A stretch of 64,000 nt of DNA from Bradyrhizobium lablabi (lineage in GTDB: Bacteria; Pseudomonadota; Alphaproteobacteria; Rhizobiales; Xanthobacteraceae), in the NCBI RefSeq assembly GCF_018131005.1, contig NZ_JAFCJK010000006.1, forward strand, positions 186,001-250,000, read 5' to 3'. The position numbers and the translations under genes are program-made. This document shows positions 9,669-19,180 of the stretch, one piece after another. The notes under the pieces are model-generated. The model was not told the DNA's origin and ran no database searches. It saw only the letters and a program-made list of their open reading frames with translations. The stretch's first letter is position 1; the number at the start of each line of letters is the position of its first letter.

Positions 9669-11069
9669 ATGGCTTCTTACGATCTCGTCATCATCGGCAC
9701 CGGTCCCGGCGGATATGTCTGCGCGGTGCGTGCGGCGCAGCTTGGCATGAAGGTGGCGGTCGTTGAGAAAAACCCGGCGCTCGGCGGCACTTGCCTCAAT
9801 ATCGGCTGCATGCCGTCGAAGGCGCTCTTGCATGCTTCCGAAATGTTCGAGGAAGCCGCGCACTCCTTCGCGAAAATGGGCGTCAGCGTCCCGGCGCCGA
9901 AGCTCGATCTGCCGGCGATGATGAACTTCAAGCAGCAGGGCATCGACGGCAACGTCAAGGGCGTCGAATTCCTGATGAAGAAGAACAAGATCGACGTGCT
10001 CAAGGGTACCGGCAAGATCATCGGCGCCGGCAAGGTCGAGATCACTGGCGCCGGCAAGACCGAGACGGTGGAGACGAAGAACATCGTGATCGCCACCGGC
10101 TCCGACATCGCACGGCTGAAGGGCGTCGAGATCGACGAGAAACGCATCGTATCCTCGACCGGCGCGCTGTCGCTGGAGAAGGTGCCGGAGAAATTGTTGA
10201 TCATCGGCGCCGGCGTGATCGGACTCGAACTCGGTTCGGTCTGGCGTCGCCTCGGTGCGGAGGTCATGGTCGTGGAATTCCTCGACCGCATCCTGCCCGG
10301 TATGGACGGTGAGGTCGCAAAGCAATTCCAGCGCATGCTGGAGAAGCAGGGGTTCGTCTTCAAGCTCGGCACCAAGGTCACCTCCGTTGACACGTCGGGC
10401 AAGGTGCTGCTCGCCAAGGTCGAGCCTGCTGCCGGCGGCGCAGCGGAGACGATCGAGGCCGACGTCGTGCTGGTTTGCATCGGCCGTGTGCCCTACACCG
10501 AGGGGCTCGGACTGAAAGAAGCCGGCGTCGCCGTCGACAATCGCGGCCGCGTCGAGATCGATTCGCATTTCTCGACCAATGTGAAAGGCATCTACGCGAT
10601 CGGCGACGTCGTCGCGGGGCCGATGCTCGCGCACAAGGCGGAGGACGAAGGCGTTGCCTGCGCGGAGATCATCGCGGGCCAGGCGGGCCATGTGAATTAC
10701 GATGTTATCCCAGGCGTCGTGTATACCACGCCGGAAGTATCCGCCGTGGGCAAGACCGAGGAAGAACTCAAGCAGGCAGGTACCGGCTATACCGTCGGTA
10801 AATTCCCGTTCACTGCGAATGGCCGCTCAAAGGTCAATCAAACCACTGAAGGCTTTGTGAAAATACTGGCTGACGCCAAGACGGACCGGGTGCTTGGCGT
10901 GCATATCGTCGGCCGGGAAGCGGGCGAAATGATCCACGAAGCCTGTGTCTTGATGGAATTCGGTGGTTCCGCAGAAGATCTGGCGCGCACCTGCCACGCC
11001 CACCCGACCCGTTCGGAGGCCATCAAGGAAGCCGCGCTTGCGGTGGGCAAGCGGGCCATCCATATGTGA
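9669..11069 (+). CDS. lpdA: Dihydrolipoyl dehydrogenase (E3)
   Basis: 466 residues, the usual length. It reoxidises dihydrolipoamide on E2 with NAD through FAD and a redox disulfide. Visible are the FAD loop GTGPGGYVCAVRAAQLG at residues 10-26, the redox-active disulfide GGTCLNIGCMPSKALL, the NAD loop GAGVIGLELGSVW, the second FAD motif YAIGDVV, and the catalytic His-Glu pair in CHAHPTRSEAIKEA near the C-terminus. As last gene of the TCA block it most likely serves 2-oxoglutarate dehydrogenase and could be shared with other 2-oxoacid complexes. Confidence 0.97.
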   Translation: MASYDLVIIGTGPGGYVCAVRAAQLGMKVAVVEKNPALGGTCLNIGCMPSKALLHASEMFEEAAHSFAKMGVSVPAPKLDLPAMMNFKQQGIDGNVKGVEFLMKKNKIDVLKGTGKIIGAGKVEITGAGKTETVETKNIVIATGSDIARLKGVEIDEKRIVSSTGALSLEKVPEKLLIIGAGVIGLELGSVWRRLGAEVMVVEFLDRILPGMDGEVAKQFQRMLEKQGFVFKLGTKVTSVDTSGKVLLAKVEPAAGGAAETIEADVVLVCIGRVPYTEGLGLKEAGVAVDNRGRVEIDSHFSTNVKGIYAIGDVVAGPMLAHKAEDEGVACAEIIAGQAGHVNYDVIPGVVYTTPEVSAVGKTEEELKQAGTGYTVGKFPFTANGRSKVNQTTEGFVKILADAKTDRVLGVHIVGREAGEMIHEACVLMEFGGSAEDLARTCHAHPTRSEAIKEAALAVGKRAIHM

Positions 11070-11105
11070 TCGACATCCGGCGCCAGCCGGGTAGAGTTGG
11101 CCACC

Positions 11106-11636
11106 ATGCTACGCCGCCTGCTACAGCCCTTCTGGGTCCTGCTTGCGATCATCTTCCTGATCGAGGCATGGCTGTGGGACCACCTCGAGCCGATCGTCGC
11201 GCGCGTGGTGGCGTTGATCCCGCTGCGAGCGTTCAAGCAGTGGCTTGCGGATCGCGTCGATGCGCTGTCGCCGGCGATGACGCTGATTGTGTTCGCCGTT
11301 CCGGTCATCCCCTTGTTTCCGCTCAAGCTGATCGGGCTCTGGCTGCTGGCCCACCAATATTGGCTGAGCGCGATCTCAACCATCCTGTTTGCAAAGCTTC
11401 TAGGCGTCGGCGTCACCGCTTTCATCTTCGACGTGACGCGTCCGAAGCTGTTGGAGATGCGCTGGTTCGAGGCGCTGTACGATTTCGTGATCGCAATGCG
11501 CGCCAAGGCAGCCGAGTTGGTCGCGCCGGTCAAGCAGCGCATCCTCGAACTGGTGCGCGGCGACGGCGGCGGCTGGTCGGCACGCATGCTGCGCCTGATC
11601 GCGCGCTTCCGCAAAAGCGTCCACGAGGCGCGCTAG
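11106..11636 (+). CDS. Hypothetical membrane protein
   Basis: 176 residues, not recognised as a named family. There are two or three hydrophobic stretches: one near the start (FWVLLAIIFLIEAWLW), one at about residues 58-79 (MTLIVFAVPVIPLFPLKLIGLWLL), and a weaker one just after it. The C-terminal third is basic and amphipathic (RAKAAELVAPVKQRILELV), probably a cytoplasmic tail. It begins 36 nt after lpdA and may be read through from it. Function unknown. Confidence 0.7.
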   Translation: MLRRLLQPFWVLLAIIFLIEAWLWDHLEPIVARVVALIPLRAFKQWLADRVDALSPAMTLIVFAVPVIPLFPLKLIGLWLLAHQYWLSAISTILFAKLLGVGVTAFIFDVTRPKLLEMRWFEALYDFVIAMRAKAAELVAPVKQRILELVRGDGGGWSARMLRLIARFRKSVHEAR

Positions 11637-11646
11637 TTTCACTCGC

Positions 11647-12237
11647 TCAGTGCAGATGCAGCATGTGCGGCTGGAAGAGGCCGAGTGCCGTCATCGCGAT
11701 GCCGGCAAGTGTCACGACGCCGGACACCCAGGCGAGCGCGAGGATGCCGGTGATGATGGTCGCGGACGCCAGCACGATGGCGATCTGGAAAGCCGCGGAG
11801 GCGAGTTCGAAGTGATGGTATTTCGCCGTGGCCTCGTCACGCTCGTGCTCTGCGTGCTTGGCTCGTTCGGCAAGTTGCTCCGAGCCCTCGCCGGTGTCCG
11901 GCTCCGAGCGGTAACGCGCCGCGGTCTTCAGCCAGTCGTCGATCTGCTTCTGCAGGGCTGCCTTGGCGGCCGCGTCAGTCGTGGTGGCGAGGCTCAGCTT
12001 GCCCTGTTCGGCCGCGGTCTGCACGGTGGTGCGCCGGATACTCTTCGCCTGGAAAAACGCCCACAGGTTGGAAGCTTCGACATTCTTGCTGATCGCTTCG
12101 GTTTGCGCGCCCTTGCCCAGCGTCTCCGATAGCGCGAGGCACAGCGCGATCACGGCGATCAGCAACGCGATCTTCCTGTTTTCGCCGGAAGCATGCTCGG
12201 CATGCTCCGCGTGCTCCATACTCTCATGTGCGCTCAT
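11647..12237 (-). CDS. DUF4337-like membrane protein
   Basis: 196 residues. The start at 12237 was chosen because a perfect GGAGGGGGGA ribosome site precedes it; a longer frame would begin 75 nt upstream without one. The order is a His/Glu-rich N-terminus (HESMEHAEHAEHA), a membrane helix (IALLIAVIALCLALSETLG), a helical region with AFFQAKSIRRTTVQ and a likely coiled coil rich in Ala/Lys/Glu (about 75-135), and two C-terminal helices. This architecture is that of the DUF4337 proteins found in many proteobacteria. Function unknown. It converges with the preceding membrane protein. Confidence 0.75.
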   Translation of the reverse strand: MSAHESMEHAEHAEHASGENRKIALLIAVIALCLALSETLGKGAQTEAISKNVEASNLWAFFQAKSIRRTTVQTAAEQGKLSLATTTDAAAKAALQKQIDDWLKTAARYRSEPDTGEGSEQLAERAKHAEHERDEATAKYHHFELASAAFQIAIVLASATIITGILALAWVSGVVTLAGIAMTALGLFQPHMLHLH

Positions 12238-12360
12238 GATTCCCCCCTCCGGATGAGACGCGACACGATTGCCGAATGTGGACATCGGCGCAAGGGCCGA
12301 GCGGTTCGCCACAGCCGCATCAGCATGAACAGCGTCGCTGTTCGATGCGCCGCAGCCCGG

Positions 12361-13920
12361 CTATCGAATCCGGTCCGCCGCGTATTCGTACGCGTGGCCG
12401 TAGGCTTCGCTGTTGTCGTAGGGGGTTACGAAGAATCGCGGCGTGTGGCGCTTGAACTCATCGCCGGTCAGGCAGGACAGGATCAGCGGGAACGTGTCGA
12501 CAAGGGTGAGGTCCGCTGCCGCGCTGGCGCGGCACGGCGCGGGGAGGCGCAATGCGTTCAGCGCGCCGAATCGTTCATGCAGGTCGTCGTCGGACCAATC
12601 CGCCGGCGGTTTGTTGAACTGGCCGTTGAATGCCGTGCCGTGGTCGGATTGCAGGGCGACCAGCGCGCCGGGGTCCGATTGCAATAGCCGGCCCAGCATC
12701 GTCAGCGTCTGCGTGTTGACGCAGTTGAGTTGCTCGATGAACGCCGGCCGCGCCGCAGCGTTCCAGCCCTGCAGATCCGGGTCGGTGAACCTGAAGCTGC
12801 AATCGGCATGGAATCGCATCGGCGGATGGGGCGCCATGATGTGGGCATAGAGGAAAAATGGTGCCCGCGTCCGGCGGATCTCGTCGAGCTTCGACGTCAG
12901 GTCGGCAACGCCGCCCCATGCGAAGGTGGCGGCCTCCAGTCTGCCCTCTGGATTATCCCAGTGCAGGATCAGATCGATGATCGGGGTGTTGGACAGGATC
13001 GCGGTGTCCAGCTCGTCGAGGCCGGTGTTGCCGTGCACGCATTTTGCTTCTTCGGCGCCGCATCCGGTCAGGTAGTCGTAGCCGTTCTCGAAATGGACGT
13101 AACTGTACCCCAGCGCCTTCAGGCGCGCGACGGCGCGGCTCTTCCCCTTGATGATCGAATACAGCTCCGCCTCGGGGAACGGCTTCAGACCGGCGCCGTC
13201 GCCCTGGATTGTGTAGTCCATGTTGAGCGTGCTTGAGATCGAATTGATCGTGATCGGAAAATTGGCTCGGCTCTTGCCGAGGACGATGAAATCCAGCGCC
13301 GTCAGCGACCGGATGAAGCTGCTGTCGTCGAAGGCGAAGACATCCTGAAGCACGTCCTGTCTCGGATATCCGTCGAGCACGATCCAGTAGATGTCGGGCG
13401 ACAGCCGCCTCCTGCTCGGTCCGTCGGCGCCGTCAACGACGGCCTGTGCGCGATGCTCGCCGGCGAACGCCGTGGCGATCCGGACAACCGGGGGCGCGGC
13501 GAACGCCGCGGACGCCACCAGCAGCACGGAAACGGCAGCGGGGCGGCGCAGGCAGATCAGCGCGAGGATGCCGATGGCGATCGCCAGCGCGATCCATGAC
13601 AGCGGCAGCCATGCGTCCGGACGGGTGCCCGGAACCCGGTGCGGCGCCACCAAGGCGCCATAGGAGCAGAACACGAAGACCATCAGTCCGCTCGCAAGCA
13701 CGGCGCGCCAGAGCGGATAGTTCCGCCGCAGCCGCCGCAGGACCAGCGCGCAAAGTGCGGTGGCCGCGAGCACGATCGCACCGTAGCGGATGACGCGCGT
13801 CGTGTCGGTGAGCTCGCGCGCATTCGCCGCAAGGAAGTCGAGCAGGGCGATTGTCGACAGCACGATTGCCGTGATTGCCGCCTGGACGAGAGTGAGAATG
13901 TCCCGGGTGCGCGGTTGCAT
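12361..13920 (-). CDS. Sulfatase-like membrane hydrolase/transferase
   Basis: 519 residues. Roughly four N-terminal membrane helices (residues about 10-150) are followed by a periplasmic alkaline-phosphatase-fold domain opening with SPDIYWIVLDGYPRQD and containing IMAPHPPMRFHAD and LQSDHGTAF. Such domains transfer phospho-groups to, or cleave sulfate or phosphate from, envelope glycans. The CxPxR motif of true sulfatases is absent, so a transferase role is more likely. The ATG at 13920 is 8 nt after the stop of the methyltransferase gene, so it is the third gene of a tight reverse cassette. The substrate is unknown, probably a surface polysaccharide or lipid. Confidence 0.75.
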   Translation of the reverse strand: MQPRTRDILTLVQAAITAIVLSTIALLDFLAANARELTDTTRVIRYGAIVLAATALCALVLRRLRRNYPLWRAVLASGLMVFVFCSYGALVAPHRVPGTRPDAWLPLSWIALAIAIGILALICLRRPAAVSVLLVASAAFAAPPVVRIATAFAGEHRAQAVVDGADGPSRRRLSPDIYWIVLDGYPRQDVLQDVFAFDDSSFIRSLTALDFIVLGKSRANFPITINSISSTLNMDYTIQGDGAGLKPFPEAELYSIIKGKSRAVARLKALGYSYVHFENGYDYLTGCGAEEAKCVHGNTGLDELDTAILSNTPIIDLILHWDNPEGRLEAATFAWGGVADLTSKLDEIRRTRAPFFLYAHIMAPHPPMRFHADCSFRFTDPDLQGWNAAARPAFIEQLNCVNTQTLTMLGRLLQSDPGALVALQSDHGTAFNGQFNKPPADWSDDDLHERFGALNALRLPAPCRASAAADLTLVDTFPLILSCLTGDEFKRHTPRFFVTPYDNSEAYGHAYEYAADRIR

Positions 13921-13928
13921 GGCCGGTC

Positions 13929-15311
13929 CTATGTCGCACGCCGCTCGAACTCGTAAAGCGTTCGGCCGCCCGGCGACAGTTCGAGAGTTCGCGCGATCCG
14001 GCAGTGCCGGCCAAGCGCCTGTTCGAAGTGATCCTTGTCGTAGTCGGCGAAGATGTCCTTCCTGAGCTGCAGCATGCGCGCGATCATCGGATCGGATTTC
14101 GGGACGAACTCGATCACCCCACGCGGCGCCAATCCCGTGAGCCATCCGACGACCGAAGCCAGCGGCACGTTCTTGCCGATCGCCAGATGATGCACGATCG
14201 CGAGCGCGATCACGGCGTCCGCGCCGGCGCGCGAATGCAGGCCGAGCCGCTCGACCTCCGCCCAGCCCTGCCTCGGACTTGGATTCGCCGCGTCGGAGTA
14301 GAGCGGCAGGAACTGCAGGCGCCCCGTCGAGGCGCGACCGACCGCGGCCTCGAGCGCATTGTGGTCGAGATCGAAGCCGATCGCGGATTTCGCATTGTTT
14401 CGCAGCAGCACCTCGCAATACTCGCCGGTGTTGCAGCCGAGGTCCCAGGCGCAGGACGGCGCGGCCGCGCGCGAGAATTCGGCGACGAAGGCGCGTTTGC
14501 GGCTCTCCTCGTCACCGGCGTAGGAGACGTTGCTGTCACCATAGTCCTGCCATTCCGTCGGCCCGACATCCCTGGGCTGGAGCCGGGAAATCCAGCGCTG
14601 CAGCCGCCGCAGCATGAACAGCAGAGCCTTCTTCGGCAACGGTCGCGGCTTGCCCTGCACGGGAGCGGTCGCCTGCTGTGCCTTCCTCTGCAGCAGGTCG
14701 GGCAGCGCGATGTTGGTGAGCAGGTTCGGTGCGAGCCAGCGCTTGAGGGGACCTATCAGGTGGGCAATGTCGCGGGTCGGAACGCCCTCCAGTGCGCCGC
14801 GATACCAGGCGTTGTGCGCGATGCCGAACAGCGAGCGCAGCAGCAGCGGATTGACGAACTGCTCGATGAACTGCCGCTGGCCGGCCCAATAGTCCCCTTC
14901 GCGATAGGGAATGAACGACGGCGTGTCGATGAAGATCGGCGCCGTCCCAATGAACTGCACATTGTAGGCGCTCGCGTCGGACAGCGTGAATTCGAAGTCG
15001 AGCGCGCGCAGGTGAATCTCCAGATGCCTCAGCGCGGCGCGCTTGAGCAGCGTGAACGGCCACTCGTAGGGATAGGATATGAAGCGAAGCTTCGGATGCT
15101 CCAGCGTGTGCGGGCCTGCACGATCGGACGCGGCCGCATCGACCTCGTCGGCGGCGATGATCCACCCCTTGCTTCTCAAATCCTCATAGGCGCCCGACGA
15201 TCTGAAGCGCGCGAAGTTGCAATGGGCCTGATCGTTGATCGCGCGAAAGATCCGGTCACCTGAGGAGAATACGTAGCCGGAGGGATCGCGGAAGGACGCA
15301 GGATCACGCAT
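13929..15311 (-). CDS. SAM-dependent methyltransferase, surface-polysaccharide type
   Basis: 460 residues from the ATG at 15311, which overlaps the stop of the upstream small gene; an ATG two codons earlier (15317) is equally possible. The N-terminal half (FSSGDRIFRAINDQA, FIGTAPIFIDTPSFIPY, GDYWAGQRQFIEQFVNPLLL) is of the kind seen in large methyltransferases of nodulation and polysaccharide loci. The C-terminal half has the class I SAM site (AWDLGCNTGEYCEVLLRNNA, GFDLDHNALEAA) and VIALAIVHHLAIGKNVPL. It probably methylates an envelope glycan or a lipid-linked precursor. The acceptor cannot be predicted. Confidence 0.75.
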   Translation of the reverse strand: MRDPASFRDPSGYVFSSGDRIFRAINDQAHCNFARFRSSGAYEDLRSKGWIIAADEVDAAASDRAGPHTLEHPKLRFISYPYEWPFTLLKRAALRHLEIHLRALDFEFTLSDASAYNVQFIGTAPIFIDTPSFIPYREGDYWAGQRQFIEQFVNPLLLRSLFGIAHNAWYRGALEGVPTRDIAHLIGPLKRWLAPNLLTNIALPDLLQRKAQQATAPVQGKPRPLPKKALLFMLRRLQRWISRLQPRDVGPTEWQDYGDSNVSYAGDEESRKRAFVAEFSRAAAPSCAWDLGCNTGEYCEVLLRNNAKSAIGFDLDHNALEAAVGRASTGRLQFLPLYSDAANPSPRQGWAEVERLGLHSRAGADAVIALAIVHHLAIGKNVPLASVVGWLTGLAPRGVIEFVPKSDPMIARMLQLRKDIFADYDKDHFEQALGRHCRIARTLELSPGGRTLYEFERRAT

Positions 15312-15552
15312 CGCCATCGGGCAGGGACCGCTCGGCGCCAGTCTCGGTCGATGGCTTGGATCGTCCGAACAGGTCTCCAATCCGTTGCCAGCAGGCACGA
15401 AGGGCGACCATGCCGCCGGCAACGGCGGCGATCAATCCTTGCACCGCGAAGGTCCCGGCGCCTGGGTCGAGATACGCATGCGCGCTGGTCGGCATCAGCA
15501 CGGCGATGCCAAGCAGGATCCCAGGAGCGAATACGAGGAAGTTCTTCTGCAT
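15304..15552 (-). CDS. Small secreted/membrane protein with YLDPG motif
   Basis: 82 residues from the ATG at 15552, which gives a clear signal peptide (residues 1-26, cleavage after AHA). The mature protein starts YLDPGAGTFAVQGLIAAVAGG, a conserved opening seen in small proteins next to polysaccharide methyltransferase and sulfatase genes, followed by a hydrophobic helix and a polar tail (RIGDLFGRSKPS). A longer frame to 15633 would bury the signal peptide. The stop overlaps the start of the methyltransferase gene, so the two are translationally coupled. Function unknown; perhaps an anchor or partner of the cassette enzymes. Confidence 0.7.
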   Translation of the reverse strand: MQKNFLVFAPGILLGIAVLMPTSAHAYLDPGAGTFAVQGLIAAVAGGMVALRACWQRIGDLFGRSKPSTETGAERSLPDGDA

Positions 15553-15751
15553 TTGCCCGCACCATTGGCGACGCAGCAACAAATCGAAACATAGCGCACT
15601 GAAAAATACGGTAGCACTGCGTCGCGGTTGCATAATCGTAGCATCGCACCGGCGGCGCTAAACTTAATTATTTGTCATCAAGCCAGATCGCCAGCTGGCA
15701 GTGACTTTTTTGCACGTCCCGAAGTGCGGCACCGTCGACGCCGGCAAGCGC

Positions 15752-16738
15752 TTAGCCGCGCGGATGCGCGGAGCGGTAAACCTCGAGCAGTCGCTCGCTG
15801 TCGATGCCGGTGTAGATCTGCGTCGTCGACAATGAGGCGTGCCCGAGCAGTTCCTGAATCGCGCGCAGGTCGCCCCCGCGGCTAAGCAGGTGCGTGGCAA
15901 AGGAGTGCCGCAGCGCGTGTGGCGTTGCGCTGTCCGGCAGGCCGAGCGCGCCGCGCAACCGTTCCATTGCAAGCTGGATGATTCGCGGGCTCAGCGGTCC
16001 GCCGCGCGCGCCGACGAACATCGGTCCGGTCGGTGGCAGCGCATGTGGACAGATCGCGGCGTAGTCGGCGATCAATTGCAGCACGTTTTGCAGCACCGGC
16101 ACCATTCGCGTCTTGTTGCCCTTGCCGGTGACAACAACTACGTCGCCTTGGCCGGGCTTCGGCACTTCGCGCCGCTTCAGTCCAAGCGCCTCCGAGATGC
16201 GCAGGCCCGAACCGTAGAGCAGCGCCATCACGGCTGCGTCGCGTGCGAGAATCCAGGTCTCGCGGGTTTCGCCGGCGCGCTCGTCGGCGTCGGCAAGGCG
16301 CTTTGCCGCCGCCATGTGGATCGGTTTCGGCAGGCTTTTCGCGATCTTCGGCGCACGAATCGCAGACAATGCGCCGACCTTGCCTTTGCCTTCGCGTTCC
16401 AGAAAGCGCCCGAACGAGCGTAGGCCCGCCAGCGCACGCATCAGCGACCGTCCGCCAATTTCGTCGGCGCGCCGCATCGCCATGAAGGCGCGCACATCGC
16501 TTGCTTCCAGCGCGGCGAAGCCTGCCAGCGTCACCTGCGTGCCCCAATGGCCGGCCAGGAAGATGAGGCACTGGCGGACGTCGCGGGCATAGGCCTCGAG
16601 CGTCTTCGGCGACAGCCGCCGTTCGGCGCGCAGATGCGACAGCCAGCGGGCCATTTCCTGCGTGACGGTCGCATCGGCACAATCGAGCTCGAGCGGTCGA
16701 ATTGGCTGATCCGTGCTTGCCTGATTTGTCTTGGCCAT
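15752..16738 (-). CDS. xerC: Tyrosine recombinase XerC
   Basis: 328 residues. The N-terminal SAM-like DNA-binding domain (WLSHLRAERRLSPKTLEAYARDVRQ) is followed by the catalytic domain with all expected residues: Arg in GSGLRISEALGL, Lys in VTGKGNKTR, HALRHSFATHL, the final His in LGHASLSTTQIY and the nucleophilic Tyr there. It resolves chromosome dimers at dif together with XerD. ATG 16738 was chosen over one 39 nt upstream because MAKTNQ starts the conserved region. It is divergent from priA, as in many alphaproteobacteria, and is therefore housekeeping, not an integrase of a mobile element. Confidence 0.93.
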   Translation of the reverse strand: MAKTNQASTDQPIRPLELDCADATVTQEMARWLSHLRAERRLSPKTLEAYARDVRQCLIFLAGHWGTQVTLAGFAALEASDVRAFMAMRRADEIGGRSLMRALAGLRSFGRFLEREGKGKVGALSAIRAPKIAKSLPKPIHMAAAKRLADADERAGETRETWILARDAAVMALLYGSGLRISEALGLKRREVPKPGQGDVVVVTGKGNKTRMVPVLQNVLQLIADYAAICPHALPPTGPMFVGARGGPLSPRIIQLAMERLRGALGLPDSATPHALRHSFATHLLSRGGDLRAIQELLGHASLSTTQIYTGIDSERLLEVYRSAHPRG

Positions 16739-16845
16739 GGGGCTGTTGGCGCTGCGATTCTCCTGATTATATCGCACTTCCTTCCTTTACCGTTCGCTAA
16801 GGCGGCGAAGCGGTGCTAGGCCGAACGGCGGCAAAGCTAGTTCCA

Positions 16846-19056
16846 ATGGACCATGTCACACGCAGCAATACGGCTTCCGCATCGGCGACCCGTGTCGTCG
16901 ATGTGCTGGTGCCCGTCGCGCTGGACCAGACCTATTCCTACCGCGTTCCGCGCGACATGGAACTCGCGCCCGGCGACGTCATCTGCGTTCCGCTTGGCCC
17001 GCGGGAGGTTGTCGCGGTGGTCTGGGCGGAAAATCCAAAACCCGATCCACGGCTGCACAATCGGCTCAAGGACGTCAGCGAGAAGCTTGATGTGCCGCCG
17101 CTGAGGGCGGAACTGCGCCAACTCGTCGATTGGGTATCCAATTACACGCTGTCGGCCCGCGGCATGGTGCTGCGGATGACGCTGCGCATGGGGGAGCATC
17201 TCGGGCCCGAGCGCACCCGGATGGGTGTGCGCCTGGTCGGCGAACCGCCGCGACGCCTGACGCCGGCGCGGCGGCGGATGATCGATCTCTTGTCCGACGG
17301 ACTGCTGCACGGCAAATCGGAGGCGGCAAGGGAGGCCGGCGTCAGCTCTGGAGTGATCGACGGCCTGGTCGACGAGGGCACGCTTACAGTCGAGGCGATG
17401 CCGCCTCCATCAGCGCCACCGCCGCCGGATCCATCCTACGCGCAGCCGGATTTTTCGCGCGAGCAACGCGGCGCGGTCGACGTGATGCGAACACTGGCCG
17501 CAAGCGGCAGCTTTCATGTCGCGCTGCTCGACGGCGTCACCGGCTCGGGCAAGACCGAAGTCTATTTCGAAGCAATTGCCGAGAATATCCGGCGCGGCAA
17601 GCAGTCGCTGATCCTGATGCCGGAAATCGCGTTGACCGGCCAGTTCCTCGATCGCTTCGCCCGGCGTTTCGGCGTGCGTCCGCTCGAATGGCATTCGGAG
17701 CTAACGCCGCGCACGCGTGCGCGAAACTGGGCAGCAATCTCGGAAGGCAAGGCGCCGGTCGTGGTCGGCGCCCGCTCGGCGCTGTTTCTGCCCTATGCCA
17801 GCCTCGGGCTCATCGTCGTCGATGAGGAGCACGACCAAGCCTACAAGCAGGACGACGGCGCGCATTATCATGCGCGTGACATGGCCGTGGTCCGGGCGCA
17901 TATCGCAAAGATCCCGATCGTGCTGGCCTCGGCCACGCCATCGGTCGAAAGCGAGGTCAATGCGCGCAAGGGGCGCTATCAGCGCGTGGCGCTGCCGTCG
18001 CGCTTCGGCGGCCAACACATGCCACATATCGAGGCGATCGATTTGCGCCGCGCGCCGCCGCCACGCGGCCGTTTCATCTCGCCGCCGCTCGCCGAACAGA
18101 TCCGCCATGCGATCGGGCGGCGCGAGCAGGCGCTGCTGTTTCTCAATCGGCGCGGCTATGCGCCGCTGACGCTGTGCCGCGCCTGCGGCCATCGCTTTGC
18201 CTGCACGATCTGCGATGCCTGGCTGGTCGATCACCGCTTTCGCCAGCGGCTGGTTTGCCATCACTGCGGGTTCTCGATGCCGCGGCCGAATATCTGCCCG
18301 CATTGCGCGGCCGAGGAATCGCTCGTCGCCGTCGGTCCCGGCGTCGAGCGCCTGCAGGAGGAAGCGGCAAACATCTTCCCCGAGGCACGCATCATGGTGC
18401 TGTCGAGCGATCTCATCACCTCGATCGAAACCATGCGGAGCGAGTTGAATGAGATTTCCGAGGGGCGGGTCGACATCATTGTCGGCACGCAGCTCGTCGC
18501 CAAGGGGCACAATTTCCCGCGGCTCAATCTGGTCGGCGTCATCGATGCCGATCTTGGCCTGAGTAACGGCGATCCGCGCGCTGCCGAACGAACGTTCCAG
18601 CTGCTGAACCAGGTGGTCGGCCGCGCCGGCCGCGACCAGGGGCGCGGCGTCGGCTATCTGCAGACGCACCAGCCGGAGCACCCCGTCATCAAGGCCTTGG
18701 TCGCGAATGACCGCGAGGCGTTCTACGCGAGCGAGATCGAAATCCGCGAGCGCACCGGCTATCCGCCGTTCGGCCGCCTGGCGAGCCTGATCATTTCGGC
18801 CGGGGACCGCCCCGCGGCCGAGGGTTTTGCGCGCAAGCTCGCGTCGGCGGCGCCGCTCGATGATCGTATCCAGGTGCTCGGCCCCGCCGAGGCGCCGCTT
18901 GCCGTGATCAAGGGCCGCTACCGCTTCCGCCTGCTGGTGAAGTCGCTGCGCAATGTCGACTTGTCGCAATATCTGCGCGAATGGCTGGCGGCGGGTCCGA
19001 AGACCAAGGGCAATCTGAAGCTCGAGGTGGACGTCGATCCGCAAAGCTTCCTGTGA
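16846..19056 (+). CDS. priA: Primosomal protein N', replication restart helicase
   Basis: 736 residues. The N-terminal 3'-end-binding domain (VVDVLVPVALDQTYSYRVP) is followed by a winged-helix region, then the helicase core with Walker A in DGVTGSGKTEVYF, Walker B in VVDEEHDQAYKQ, and motif III ASATPS. The zinc-binding insert carries four CxxC pairs (LCRACG, CTICDA, CHHCGF, CPHCAA). GRAGRDQGRGVGYLQT is motif VI. It reloads DnaB at stalled forks. The ATG at 16846 was preferred to a GTG at 16813. A strong terminator follows at once. Confidence 0.97.
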   Translation: MDHVTRSNTASASATRVVDVLVPVALDQTYSYRVPRDMELAPGDVICVPLGPREVVAVVWAENPKPDPRLHNRLKDVSEKLDVPPLRAELRQLVDWVSNYTLSARGMVLRMTLRMGEHLGPERTRMGVRLVGEPPRRLTPARRRMIDLLSDGLLHGKSEAAREAGVSSGVIDGLVDEGTLTVEAMPPPSAPPPPDPSYAQPDFSREQRGAVDVMRTLAASGSFHVALLDGVTGSGKTEVYFEAIAENIRRGKQSLILMPEIALTGQFLDRFARRFGVRPLEWHSELTPRTRARNWAAISEGKAPVVVGARSALFLPYASLGLIVVDEEHDQAYKQDDGAHYHARDMAVVRAHIAKIPIVLASATPSVESEVNARKGRYQRVALPSRFGGQHMPHIEAIDLRRAPPPRGRFISPPLAEQIRHAIGRREQALLFLNRRGYAPLTLCRACGHRFACTICDAWLVDHRFRQRLVCHHCGFSMPRPNICPHCAAEESLVAVGPGVERLQEEAANIFPEARIMVLSSDLITSIETMRSELNEISEGRVDIIVGTQLVAKGHNFPRLNLVGVIDADLGLSNGDPRAAERTFQLLNQVVGRAGRDQGRGVGYLQTHQPEHPVIKALVANDREAFYASEIEIRERTGYPPFGRLASLIISAGDRPAAEGFARKLASAAPLDDRIQVLGPAEAPLAVIKGRYRFRLLVKSLRNVDLSQYLREWLAAGPKTKGNLKLEVDVDPQSFL

Positions 19057-19065
19057 AATGAAGAA

Positions 19066-19098
19066 GGCCTGCCGTCATTCGCGACGGCAGGCCCTTTT
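19066..19098 (+). terminator. Rho-independent terminator after priA
   Basis: An 11-bp perfect stem (GGCCTGCCGTC at 19066-19076, GACGGCAGGCC at 19083-19093) with a 6-nt loop, followed by CTTTT. It lies 10 nt after the priA stop and faces the convergent rlpA-like gene. Confidence 0.85.
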
Positions 19099-19180
19099 CG
19101 GCGCACGGATGCAAATCCGCGACCATTACTCTACGCTACGCTTACCGAACTCCGGGAACGGAACGGCGTCAGGAGCGCCT

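Noticed and set aside
15752..16738. Tyrosine recombinase as a mobile-element integrase
   Set aside because: Its sequence and its place next to priA identify it as chromosomal XerC; no att repeats or cargo genes surround it.
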